This document shows, one piece after another, positions 55,541 to 63,294 of a DNA stretch of 64,000 bases. A model generated the notes under the pieces. The model was not told where the DNA came from and made no database searches. It worked only from the letters and a program-made list of their open reading frames with translations. The stretch is from Flaviaestuariibacter flavus (GTDB lineage Bacteria > Bacteroidota > Bacteroidia > Chitinophagales > Chitinophagaceae): positions 1 to 64,000 of the forward strand of contig NZ_SJZI01000047.1 in the NCBI RefSeq assembly GCF_004337505.1. Reading direction: 5' to 3'. Both the position numbers and the translations under genes were made by a program. How positions within the stretch are numbered: the stretch's first letter is position 1; every line of letters begins with the position of its first letter.

Positions 55541-55548
55541 GAAATTTG
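55541..55548 (+). promoter_or_regulatory. Putative -7 element of rnhB (GAAATTTG)
   Basis: GAAATTTG matches TAnnTTTG except for the first base, and ends 4 bases before the ATG at 55553. Confidence 0.4.
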
Positions 55549-55552
55549 CGCC

Positions 55553-56164
55553 ATGCTGCGCGCTTATTTCCAGGAAACACTTATCGAAGCCGGCCTCGAC
55601 GAAGCCGGGCGGGGTTGTTTGGCCGGGCCGGTTTATGCCGCGGCCGTTATCCTGCCGCGCAGCTTTGCGCACCCGCTGCTCAACGACTCCAAGCAGTTGA
55701 CGGAGAAGGAGCGCTACGAGCTGCGCCCGGTGATCGAAGCCGAAGCGATCGCCTGGGCCGTTGGTTTCCTGGAGCCGGAGCAGATCGACGAGATCAATAT
55801 TCTCCGCGCGGCCTTCAGGAGCATGCACCTGGCCGTTGAAAAGCTGTCCGTGGTGCCCGAGCTGTTGCTGGTAGACGGCAACCGCTTTACGCCTTATGCC
55901 TTCATCCCGCACCAGTGCATTGTACAGGGTGATGCACAATATGCGTCCATCGCCGCGGCCTCGGTGCTTGCCAAGACCTACCGCGATGATCACATGAACC
56001 GCCTTCACGAAGACTTTCCGCACTACGGCTGGGGCAAAAACAAAGGCTACGCCACCCGGGAGCACCAGGAGGCCCTGAACCTGCACGGGCCCTGTGTGCA
56101 CCACCGCCGGAGCTTCCGGCTCGATTACAGCGTGCCCGACGCGGCCGCTGCGCTTGGTGAATAA
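55553..56164 (+). CDS. rnhB: Ribonuclease HII
   Basis: Cleaves the RNA strand of RNA-DNA hybrids and single ribonucleotides in DNA. The 203-residue length is normal. The catalytic D-E pair is Asp16-Glu17 in [16 protein letters not shown]; the next Asp is in LLLVDGNRF and the last in [13 protein letters not shown]. The motif [11 protein letters not shown] and the [17 protein letters not shown] end segment are typical. The start at 55553 gives the standard N-terminus; the frame upstream to 55415 overlaps the ctaA promoter. Confidence 0.96.
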   Translation: MLRAYFQETLIEAGLDEAGRGCLAGPVYAAAVILPRSFAHPLLNDSKQLTEKERYELRPVIEAEAIAWAVGFLEPEQIDEINILRAAFRSMHLAVEKLSVVPELLLVDGNRFTPYAFIPHQCIVQGDAQYASIAAASVLAKTYRDDHMNRLHEDFPHYGWGKNKGYATREHQEALNLHGPCVHHRRSFRLDYSVPDAAAALGE

Positions 56165-56437
56165 GCCCGCACGCCGACGGCGTGCAAAACGCTGCGGGCT
56201 CCCGAAGGCACGCACCTAGGACACCCGGGACCTGTAGGACATGCTCCCCAAACTGTAATCGTAGAAATAGCCACTGTGAACTCTGCGAAACGCTCCGCGC
56301 ACTCTGCGAGAAATTCCTCTACGACAAAGCACTCCATCTCCGCTTTTCCTCAATTCGTTCGTTAAGAAATTGGTAAAGGGACAGCCGGTAAGTTGCCGTT
56401 GTAACGCCATCGCTAGCTTCGGCGTCCAACCATCGCC
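56165..56437. other. Spacer with GCACGCC-GA-GGCGTGC hairpin
   Basis: A perfect seven-base-pair hairpin (56168-56184) stands just past the rnhB stop without a T-run. Words such as GAACTCTGCGAAACGCTCCG and CACTCTGCGAGAAATTCC follow (56278-56320), another short-word repeat. No gene and no clear -7 element for the next gene. Confidence 0.4.
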
Positions 56438-57409
56438 ATGACCAAGGCCCGCTTTTATATGCTGCTGCTGTTGCTCCTGTTGGGGGCGGTGCCGGCATTT
56501 GCGGGAAGCGGCCCCGGGCGCGGGTTCCCGGGCAAGCGCTGGTGGCCCGCCTTCATTATGGCGCAGGATTCGGTGTCGGCCACCATCCCCTTCAGCCGCG
56601 TGGGCAACCTGATCCTCATCGAAGCGCAGGCCGATACCATCAAAGGCAACTTTATTTTCGACACCGGTGCCGCGCACATGCTGCTCAACCAGACTTATTT
56701 CCGCGACTACCCGGTGAGCCAGCAGGCAGACGTGGAAAGCGCGGGCATCACCGGCGGCGGCGCCCCGGTACAGCGCACCGTTATCAAAGACCTGGGGCTG
56801 GGCGCCCTTCATTACCGCAACCAGGAGGTGGACCTCGGCAATCTCGGGCACCTGGAAAGCGCCAAAGGAGTGCGCATCTTCGGGCTGCTGGGCATGAGCC
56901 TGTTCCAGGACTGCGAGGTGCTCATCGACTACGACAACAACCTGCTCTATATCCACAAGGCGCGCCGCCACGAGCCGGTGCTTTATGCCGCGCAGGCCCT
57001 GAAGGACACACCCGGCTACCAGGAGTATCCCATCGATATCAAGGAAGGATTCATCCTGGTGAATACCGAAGTGGCCGGCCGCAAGCTGCAGTTCGTGATG
57101 GACTCGGGCGCCGAGTCGAGCGTACTCGACAGCCGCCTGCCCAACGCGGTATTCCAGCAGGTGCAGATCACGCGGCGCGTGGCGCTCAACGGGTCGGCGG
57201 GCCGTAAATCCGAGGCCTTCTATGGCACCCTCGCGCAGCTGAGCGTGGGCGGGCAAACGCTGAACGGGTTACCTGTGCTCATCTCCAGCCTCGAGCACAC
57301 CTGCTTTGCCGACATGAGTTGTATTAACGGTATCCTAAGCTTTGACGCCTTCGCGCCACGGCGGATGGGCTTTAACTTTGTAACACGGAAAATGTACGTA
57401 TGGAAGTGA
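56438..57409 (+). CDS. Exported double retropepsin-like aspartyl protease
   Basis: A 323-residue protein with a signal peptide (YMLLLLLLLGAVPAFA). Two aspartyl protease half-domains are visible in one chain: NFIFDTGAAHMLLN (DTG) at about residue 73 and QFVMDSGAESSVLD (DSG) at about 222, each followed by the hydrophobic-hydrophobic-Gly loop (FGLLGMSLF; NGILSFDAF). A single chain with two active Asp halves could form a complete pepsin-like site. Bacterial members are little studied. Its stop overlaps the next gene by 10 bases if the ATG at 57400 is used, so the two are probably co-expressed. Confidence 0.88.
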   Translation: MTKARFYMLLLLLLLGAVPAFAGSGPGRGFPGKRWWPAFIMAQDSVSATIPFSRVGNLILIEAQADTIKGNFIFDTGAAHMLLNQTYFRDYPVSQQADVESAGITGGGAPVQRTVIKDLGLGALHYRNQEVDLGNLGHLESAKGVRIFGLLGMSLFQDCEVLIDYDNNLLYIHKARRHEPVLYAAQALKDTPGYQEYPIDIKEGFILVNTEVAGRKLQFVMDSGAESSVLDSRLPNAVFQQVQITRRVALNGSAGRKSEAFYGTLAQLSVGGQTLNGLPVLISSLEHTCFADMSCINGILSFDAFAPRRMGFNFVTRKMYVWK

Positions 57410-58827
57410 CGCGCCCGCTGAAAGCAATGATCCTGCGCTGCCTGCTGGTGGCGGGCTTCCTGCTGGGCGTATGGCCCGCGCAGGCGCAGACCTGCTCGGT
57501 GCGCGACAACCGCATGTATATTGAAGTGCGCAAGGACCTGAGCAACCGTGAGCTCGACGCTTTTATTGAGCGCTACGACCTCGGCGACCTCTACCTGAAA
57601 GAGTTTGTGCGCCGCGGCATGCAGGACTCCCTGCGCAAGCAGGGCTGGGTGGTGGAAAGCAACAATGCCAGCAAGGCCGTGCTGTACCGCGCGCTCTTCC
57701 CGCCGGCAGATCTGCAGGACCCCGCCGCACGCTTCCGCCTCACCACCACGCCCGACCCGCAGCCCGAGGGCAACTTCGGCGCCAACCGCTTCATCAATAA
57801 GTACCCCTTCGCCGTCCGCGATTCGTCGGTGGTGTTCTACCTGCGTGGGCAACAAGGCGCACGCGGCGTGCAGCTTGCCGGTTCCTTTACCGACTGGCAG
57901 CGGCACTCCATCCGCATGACCAAAGTTGACAGCGGCTGGATCGCCACCGTGCGCCTCCCGCCCGGCAAGTACTGGTACAAGTTCATCGTGGATGGCGGCT
58001 GGCAGGTAGACCGCGACAACTACTTCGCCGAAGACGACGGGCAGGGCAATAGCAACTCGGTTTATTACAAGACCAATTACACATTCACACTGCCCGGAAA
58101 TGTAAATGCCCGTACCGTGATGCTCGCCGGCTCCTTCAATGGCTGGAATAAAGACCTGCTGCGCCTGCAGCGCAGCGCGAGCGGCTGGTTCCTGCCGGCT
58201 TATGTGGGCGAGGGCTCTTTCCTGTATAAATACGTGGTGGACGGACGCTGGGTCACCGACCCCGGCAACCCGCTCCGCCTCGACGACGGCCACGGCTCCT
58301 GGAACTCCGTGATCCGCAGGGGCCGCAATGTCACCTTTGCGCTCGGGGGCTTTGCCGACGCGAAGAAAGTATCGGTTGCCGGCAGCTTCAACGACTGGCG
58401 CCGTGACGAGCTGTTCCTGCAAAAGACCGCTTCGGGCTGGACGCTTCCGTACGTGCTGGCGCCCGGCAATTACGAGTATAAGTTCATCGTCGACGGCCGC
58501 TGGATGGCCGACCCGGGCAACCCGCTCAATATGGACGGGCCCAACGGTAAGGGCAACTCCATCCTGGTGGTGGGCGCCAACTATACCTTCCGCCTCCGCA
58601 AGCCCGATGTACGCAGCGCCTTCGTGGGCGGCGACTTCAACGACTGGAACCCCCGCAGCTACCCCATGCGCCGCGAAGGTTCCGATTGGGTACTGTCTGT
58701 GTACCTGGCGCCCGGCAAGCACCGCTACAAGTTCTTCGCCGACGGCAAATGGATCCTCGACCCCGGCAACAAGCTGTGGGAGCAGAACGAATTCAATACG
58801 GGTAACTCGATTCTCTGGGTGGAATAA
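57400..58827 (+). CDS. Exported protein with four tandem AMPK-type glycogen-binding (CBM48-like) domains
   Basis: A 475-residue protein. After the signal (LLVAGFLLGVWPAQAQ) and a domain of about 110 residues with no recognised motif come four repeats at about 144-223, 227-306, 311-390 and 394-474. Each reads V-x-L-A-G-S-F-N-D-W, a SGW turn, L-x-P-G-x-Y-x-YKFIVDG-x-W and DPGNP, the E-set glycogen-binding pattern. No catalytic domain follows, so it is a binding or scaffold protein for alpha-glucan-like material outside the cytoplasm. An ATG at 57427 would also preserve the signal. Confidence 0.88.
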   Translation: MEVTRPLKAMILRCLLVAGFLLGVWPAQAQTCSVRDNRMYIEVRKDLSNRELDAFIERYDLGDLYLKEFVRRGMQDSLRKQGWVVESNNASKAVLYRALFPPADLQDPAARFRLTTTPDPQPEGNFGANRFINKYPFAVRDSSVVFYLRGQQGARGVQLAGSFTDWQRHSIRMTKVDSGWIATVRLPPGKYWYKFIVDGGWQVDRDNYFAEDDGQGNSNSVYYKTNYTFTLPGNVNARTVMLAGSFNGWNKDLLRLQRSASGWFLPAYVGEGSFLYKYVVDGRWVTDPGNPLRLDDGHGSWNSVIRRGRNVTFALGGFADAKKVSVAGSFNDWRRDELFLQKTASGWTLPYVLAPGNYEYKFIVDGRWMADPGNPLNMDGPNGKGNSILVVGANYTFRLRKPDVRSAFVGGDFNDWNPRSYPMRREGSDWVLSVYLAPGKHRYKFFADGKWILDPGNKLWEQNEFNTGNSILWVE

Positions 58828-58828
58828 T

Positions 58829-58858
58829 ACGGTTCTAGGTTCTGGGGTTTTGAGGTTG
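58829..58858. repeat. GGTTCTAGGTTCTGGGGTT word repeat
   Basis: CGGTTCTAGGTTCTGGGGTT, TTGAGGTTGG: starts two bases after the TAA stop of the carbohydrate-binding protein gene. Confidence 0.55.
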
Positions 58859-58882
58859 GTTTGCGAAGCCGACGGCGATAGC

Positions 58883-59018
58883 CGTCATTGCGAGCGGAGC
58901 GAAGCAAACTCCCCGACCTGAAGACTAATCGCAGCCGAAAAAGCTTCAACGTGCACTTTTTCCGGCTGCGAGCACCCTGCGTAACGCCGGAGTTTGCTTC
59001 GCTCCGCTCGCAATGACG
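58883..59018. repeat. GTCATTGCGAG composite inverted-repeat element, copy 3, with nested inner hairpin
   Basis: The 30 bases at 58883-58912 (CGTCATTGCGAGCGGAGCGA, AGCAAACTCC) are the exact reverse complement of 58989-59018. The 76-base core holds a second inverted repeat: CGCAGCCGAAAAAG (58930) against CTTTTTCCGGCTGCG (58956). The element is a palindrome inside a palindrome. It fills most of the 320-base spacer; nothing else is seen there. Confidence 0.9.
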
Positions 59019-59150
59019 CCAAAGGCGTCGCGCAGCGACACCTTTGGCACATCCGTCGTTTCAGCACTTCTGCATGCCCCTTATTCCGTAAATTGCATAT
59101 ACTAAAACACCGGCGCCACCGCGTCTATCCGTGAACCGAACCACCGTCTT

Positions 59151-61844
59151 ATGCTCAAAAAGATCCTGAAAGGCCTTGCCCTCCTCGTGGGCATCTTCCT
59201 CCTCTTTGCCTTTACCGCTCCCTTTCTTTTCAAAAAACAGCTTGTCGGCGCGCTTAAAAAAGAGATGAACGCGCAGCTTAATGCGCAGGTCGACTTCAAC
59301 GACGTGTCGCTTTCCTTCTTCCGGCGCTTCCCGCGCGTGTCGGTGGCCGTGGAAGGTCTCCGTGTAGTGGGCAGCGGCGCCTTTGAAGGCGATACGCTGG
59401 TGCAGGCCAACAAGGTAGAGGCGGCGCTCAACTTCTGGAGCGTGGTGCGCGGCTCCGACTTCAAGATCTATTCCGTCAGCCTCGATGCGCCGCGGATCAA
59501 TGCCATCGTGCATAAGGACGGCGCCGCCAACTGGGACATCCTAAAGCCCGATACGAGCGCCGCTACCTCGGAAGCATCCGCGCCCTACACGCTGCAGCTG
59601 ACGAAGTACGCCCTCACCAATGCCGACATCCGCTATACCGACGAGAGCGCCGGCATCTACACCCACCTCAGCGGCCTCGACCACGAAGGCAGCGGTGATT
59701 TTACTTCGGAAAAATTCACGCTGAAGACCAAGACGAAAGCCGGCGGCCTCACCGTTCGTTATGGCGCCATCCCTTACCTCTCCGACGTGGCCACCACCGT
59801 AGACGCCGACCTGGAGATCGACAACAAGACCAACACCTACACCTTCAACAACGGCAAGATCTCCATCAATGCCCTGCAGCTGCTCACCAACGGCTCGGTG
59901 CAGCTGCTCACCGACAGCACTTACAAGATGGACCTGTCGCTGAAGGCGCCTTCCACCACCTTCCGCGAGGTGCTCTCGCTCATCCCGGCCCTGTATAAAA
60001 AGGATTTCGACAAGATCAAAACAAGCGGCTCCGCGAAGTTCGAAGGCTTCGTGAAAGGCGTATACGGACCCACACAGCTGCCGGCCTTCAACGTGAAGCT
60101 CGACGTGGCCAACGGTTTCTTCCAGTACCCCGACCTGCCGCAGCCGGTGAAGAACATCAACCTGGCCCTGCAGGTAGAAAACCCCGACGGCGTTACCGAC
60201 CACACCACCATCCGCCTGCCGCAGGCACACTTTGAAATGGGCGGCGCGCCCATCGACGGTCACCTGCTGCTGACACAGCCCACATCGGCCATGAATATCG
60301 ACGGCGCCGTCAAGGGCCGCCTCGACCTGGCGCAGATCGGCCGCATGGTGAAGCTCGAAGCAGGTACGAAGCTCGCCGGCATCGCGCTCGCTGATGTAAC
60401 CATGAAAGGCTCGGTGGCCGCGCTCCAGCAAAAGCGCTACGAAGGCTTCAATGCCGGCGGCACGCTGCGGCTTGATGGTTTCGAATATGCTTCCAAAGAC
60501 TATCCCGCCGGCGTGGCGCTCAGTACCCTTCTGGCTACCTTCAACCCGCGCAACATTACCCTGTCGCAGCTGGTGGGGCGTTATGGCAAAACAAACTTCA
60601 CCGCTTCCGGCACGCTCGACAACGCGCTGGCCTATGCGCTGAAGAACGACCCGCTCAGCGGCCGCATGCAGTTTCATGCCGATGCCATCAACCTCGACGA
60701 GTTTATCCCGGTTTCGGCCGACACCGCGCAGGCTTCTTCGGCTGCCGCGCAGCCCTTCCTGGTGCCCGGCAACCTCGACCTCGGGCTCACTGCTTCCGTT
60801 GATGCGGTGCACTATGATAAGGTCGATCTCAAAGGCGTTTCGGGTGCCCTGCTGGTAAAAGACGAGACGGTTTTCATGAACGACGTCCGGGCCGCGGCCC
60901 TCGAGGGTACGATGAAGATCAACGGCTCTTACTCCACGCTCCACGACAAGAAGCACCCCGACATCAGCCTCACCTACGATGTGCAGGGCCTCGACATTCA
61001 AAAGACCTTTCTCGCTTTCAACACGGTGCAGAAGCTGATGCCCGTAGGTAAATACCTCGGCGGCAAACTATCCTCGCAGCTCTCCCTCACGGGCAAGCTG
61101 GGCGCGGGCATGATGCCTGACTACAACACCCTCACCGGCAAGGGCAACCTGCTGCTGATCGAAGGCCTGCTGCAGAAGTTCGCGCCGGTAGACAAGCTGG
61201 CCAACACGCTCCAGATCTCACAGCTGCAGAACATTTCACTGAAAGATGTCAAGAGCTTCTTCGAGTTTGCCAACGGCAAGGTGCTGGTGAAGCCCTTTAC
61301 CGTCAAGGTGGCGGATATGGAGCTGGAGGCGGGTGGCCTGCACGGCATCGACCAGTCGCTCGACTACGTGCTCAACCTCAAGGTGCCGCGCGCCAGGCTG
61401 GGTGCGGGTGCCAACAACTTCGTGAACAACCTGGCGGCACAGGCCGCGGGCCGCGGCATCCCCGTAAAGCTGGGCGACGTGGTGAACCTGAAAGTGAATA
61501 TGGGCGGCACCATCACCAACCCGCAGATCCGCACCGCTTTCAAGGAGTCGGCCGCCTCGCTCGCCGACGACCTGAAGCAGCAGGCCAACGCCTTTGTACA
61601 GGCCAAGGTGGACAGCAGCAAAAAGCTCCTGCGCGATACCGTGCAGGCCGTGAAGAAGCAGTTGATCGACAACGCCAAGACCGAGCTGCTGAAGAAACTC
61701 GCCGGCGGAAACAGCAGCAGCGGCGACACAGCCGCCACGAAGCCGGCGCCGGTGGAGGATATCCGGAAGAAAGCCGAGAATACCGGCAAGTCGCTGCTCA
61801 ATAACCTGTTTGGCAGGAAGGAAAAGAAAGACACCGCGCAATAA
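59151..61844 (+). CDS. AsmA-family envelope protein
   Basis: An 897-residue protein with one N-terminal anchor helix (ILKGLALLVGIFLLFAFTAPFL) and a very long periplasmic part of beta-strands. The opening MNAQLNAQVDFNDVSLSFFRRFPRVSVAVEGL is the AsmA N-terminal pattern, and the C-terminal AsmA_2 region holds KGNLLLIEGLLQKFAPVDKLANTL. AsmA/TamB/YhdP-type proteins are thought to carry phospholipids between membranes. The end is a Lys/Ala-rich coil (VKKQLIDNAKTELLKKLAG). Alone in its unit, followed by a strong terminator. Confidence 0.93.
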   Translation: MLKKILKGLALLVGIFLLFAFTAPFLFKKQLVGALKKEMNAQLNAQVDFNDVSLSFFRRFPRVSVAVEGLRVVGSGAFEGDTLVQANKVEAALNFWSVVRGSDFKIYSVSLDAPRINAIVHKDGAANWDILKPDTSAATSEASAPYTLQLTKYALTNADIRYTDESAGIYTHLSGLDHEGSGDFTSEKFTLKTKTKAGGLTVRYGAIPYLSDVATTVDADLEIDNKTNTYTFNNGKISINALQLLTNGSVQLLTDSTYKMDLSLKAPSTTFREVLSLIPALYKKDFDKIKTSGSAKFEGFVKGVYGPTQLPAFNVKLDVANGFFQYPDLPQPVKNINLALQVENPDGVTDHTTIRLPQAHFEMGGAPIDGHLLLTQPTSAMNIDGAVKGRLDLAQIGRMVKLEAGTKLAGIALADVTMKGSVAALQQKRYEGFNAGGTLRLDGFEYASKDYPAGVALSTLLATFNPRNITLSQLVGRYGKTNFTASGTLDNALAYALKNDPLSGRMQFHADAINLDEFIPVSADTAQASSAAAQPFLVPGNLDLGLTASVDAVHYDKVDLKGVSGALLVKDETVFMNDVRAAALEGTMKINGSYSTLHDKKHPDISLTYDVQGLDIQKTFLAFNTVQKLMPVGKYLGGKLSSQLSLTGKLGAGMMPDYNTLTGKGNLLLIEGLLQKFAPVDKLANTLQISQLQNISLKDVKSFFEFANGKVLVKPFTVKVADMELEAGGLHGIDQSLDYVLNLKVPRARLGAGANNFVNNLAAQAAGRGIPVKLGDVVNLKVNMGGTITNPQIRTAFKESAASLADDLKQQANAFVQAKVDSSKKLLRDTVQAVKKQLIDNAKTELLKKLAGGNSSSGDTAATKPAPVEDIRKKAENTGKSLLNNLFGRKEKKDTAQ

Positions 61845-61866
61845 GCGACCGCAACGTTTTTACAAG

Positions 61867-61897
61867 CTGCCTGTCGGGGACGACGGGCAGTTTTTTT
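61867..61897 (+). terminator. Intrinsic terminator of the AsmA gene
   Basis: CTGCCTGTCG-GGGA-CGACGGGCAG, a ten-base-pair stem with one G-T pair, followed by seven T. It begins 23 bases past the stop codon. Confidence 0.92.
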
Positions 61898-61977
61898 ATG
61901 CCCCCGGCATGGGCGGTTCAGGGTCCCCGACACGCACGCAATCGGCGCGAAGGATGCCGGCCGGGGGCTGCAACAAC

Positions 61978-62003
61978 AACGCCTCCCGTGACGGGAGGCG
62001 TTG
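61978..62003 (-). terminator. Hairpin after the DUF4197 gene (ACGCCTCCCG-TGA-CGGGAGGCGT)
   Basis: A perfect ten-base-pair stem, 23 bases past the stop codon at 62026 on the minus strand, followed there by TGTTGTTGTTG rather than a pure T-run. Confidence 0.65.
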
Positions 62004-62025
62004 CGATTCTAAATCATCAATTGCA

Positions 62026-62703
62026 TTAGCGGCTTCCGAACACACGCTGCAGGAGCGGGGTGGTGCGGGCCGAGGCGTTGTTGCGGATCTCGGTTTCCTT
62101 CTCGGCCATCTTGCGGAACATGGCGTCGGTAACGGCGATGGCCATCAGGTTGTTGAGGTCGAGGTTGAGGCGGCTGCCCACGCCCGTGTTCTTGATCGGC
62201 TTGATCAGGTCGGCCCACATGGCGTTGAGCTTGTACTCGTCGAGGGCCGCGGCCATCACCGGCGTCAGGGTGCTGCGCAGCTGCGTTTGCGTGTTGGCCT
62301 TCAGGAAGTCGGTGGCCGCCGTGGGGCTGCCGCTCCGCACCAGGTTGATGGCATCACCCAGGCGCATACCCGTGATGGCGTTGGCAAACACCGGCACCGA
62401 GCGCTCCACCGAGGTGGTGGCGGCGCTGCTGAGGGTGGTGGTAAAGCGGTCGAGGTCCTGGCTAAGCCCCAGGTTGTTGAGGGTGTTGAGCACCTTGGCT
62501 ACGTTTTCGGGGAAAACGGTGTTGATGATGTTCTGCTTGCTGAATGCGTTGCCCACGCTGCCTTCGCGCGTGCCGATCTGGAGCAGCTGGCGGATGGCGT
62601 CGGCAGCATCCTGCTCGGTGAGTACATAGTTCAGCTTGCTGGCCGAGCCGCAGGAGTAAGCGAGCGGCAGAAAGAGCATCAGGAGAAATACTATTTTTTT
62701 CAT
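62026..62703 (-). CDS. DUF4197 domain lipoprotein (second copy)
   Basis: A 225-residue lipoprotein (FLLMLFLPLAYSCGSAS, Cys16) with the DUF4197 pattern: LTEQDAADAIRQLLQIG, a helical middle ending FTTTLSSAATTSVERS, RLGDAINLVRSGSPTAA, and the end NNASARTTPLLQRVFG. It is a clear but diverged paralogue of the protein at 187-906, sharing the order of segments and the C-terminal ARTTxxLxRVFG. Function unknown. The ATG at 62703 gives the usual MKK signal start; 62712 would add three residues. Confidence 0.88.
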   Translation of the reverse strand: MKKIVFLLMLFLPLAYSCGSASKLNYVLTEQDAADAIRQLLQIGTREGSVGNAFSKQNIINTVFPENVAKVLNTLNNLGLSQDLDRFTTTLSSAATTSVERSVPVFANAITGMRLGDAINLVRSGSPTAATDFLKANTQTQLRSTLTPVMAAALDEYKLNAMWADLIKPIKNTGVGSRLNLDLNNLMAIAVTDAMFRKMAEKETEIRNNASARTTPLLQRVFGSR

Positions 62704-62800
62704 TGGGTGCATTTTAAAATGAAACCATCGGCTTCATCCAAAAGACGGGATTGAGGAGAAAGGGTTTGATTCGGGAATGTTAAAACGGGTTTTTTCAGGC

Positions 62801-63008
62801 CGTCATTGCGGGCGAAACGCAGTGGAGCGAAGCAATCCCCACAGCTATGGCACTGCTCTATACCGAAGCAGGGGAGTGGTCCCATAGATGGGGAGATTGC
62901 TTCGGACCTTCACTTCGTTACGTCCTTCGCAATGGCGGTACTTCGGGTACGGCTTCGCTATCCCGCAATGGCGGTTTTGCCTGGCCGGTACTTCTTCGCC
63001 GCAATGAC
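62801..63008. repeat. GTCATTGCG/GAAGCAATC composite inverted-repeat element, copy 4, with extra end units
   Basis: From CGTCATTGCGGGCGAAACGC through GAAGCAATCCCC, a core with AGCTATGGCACTGCTCTA and GTGGTCCCATAGATGGGG, then GAGATTGCTTCGG and CCTTCGCAATGGCGG (62937). Its core is the reverse complement of that of copy 2 with few changes. Three more CGCAATGGCGG or CGCAATGAC end units follow to 63008. Confidence 0.8.
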
Positions 63009-63017
63009 AGAGCGCAA

Positions 63018-63203
63018 TCAGCCCATGGCGGTGCCGGCCTCGTCCCGCATCGTTTCGGCGCCTTCGCGGGCCTGGCCGAGCAGGTCTTCGGCTTTCTTCT
63101 TCAGGTCGGCGAGCGACTCGTTTACTTTCTCGGGGCTGATGGCATAGGCTACAATGCCGGCAACGGCGGCGCATACGAGGGCGCCCAGCAGGATCTTTTT
63201 CAT
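63018..63203 (-). CDS. YtxH-like small membrane protein
   Basis: A 61-residue protein with one N-terminal helix (ILLGALVCAAVAGIVAYAI) followed by a short amphipathic helix of heptads (VNESLADLKKKAEDLLGQ). This is the compact YtxH layout; such proteins are abundant, envelope-linked and often stress-induced, without a known mechanism. The gene is divergent from the permease gene at 63295. Confidence 0.7.
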   Translation of the reverse strand: MKKILLGALVCAAVAGIVAYAISPEKVNESLADLKKKAEDLLGQAREGAETMRDEAGTAMG

Positions 63204-63279
63204 TTCAATATTTTCGGCTAGGGAGGCAATACCTGTGCCACGGGGCCGGGGGTGGTCCGGTTTTGTCAGGTGCGCAGGC

Positions 63280-63287
63280 TAAATTAG
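63280..63287 (+). promoter_or_regulatory. Putative -7 element (TAAATTAG)
   Basis: TAAATTAG has one mismatch to TAnnTTTG and ends 7 bases before the ATG at 63295. Confidence 0.4.
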
Positions 63288-63294
63288 CGGGACT

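Noticed and set aside
55400..56215. N-terminal extension of ctaA across the rnhB region
   Set aside because: It runs antisense through rnhB, across the ctaA promoter and a repeat, and haem A synthases start near the first helix.
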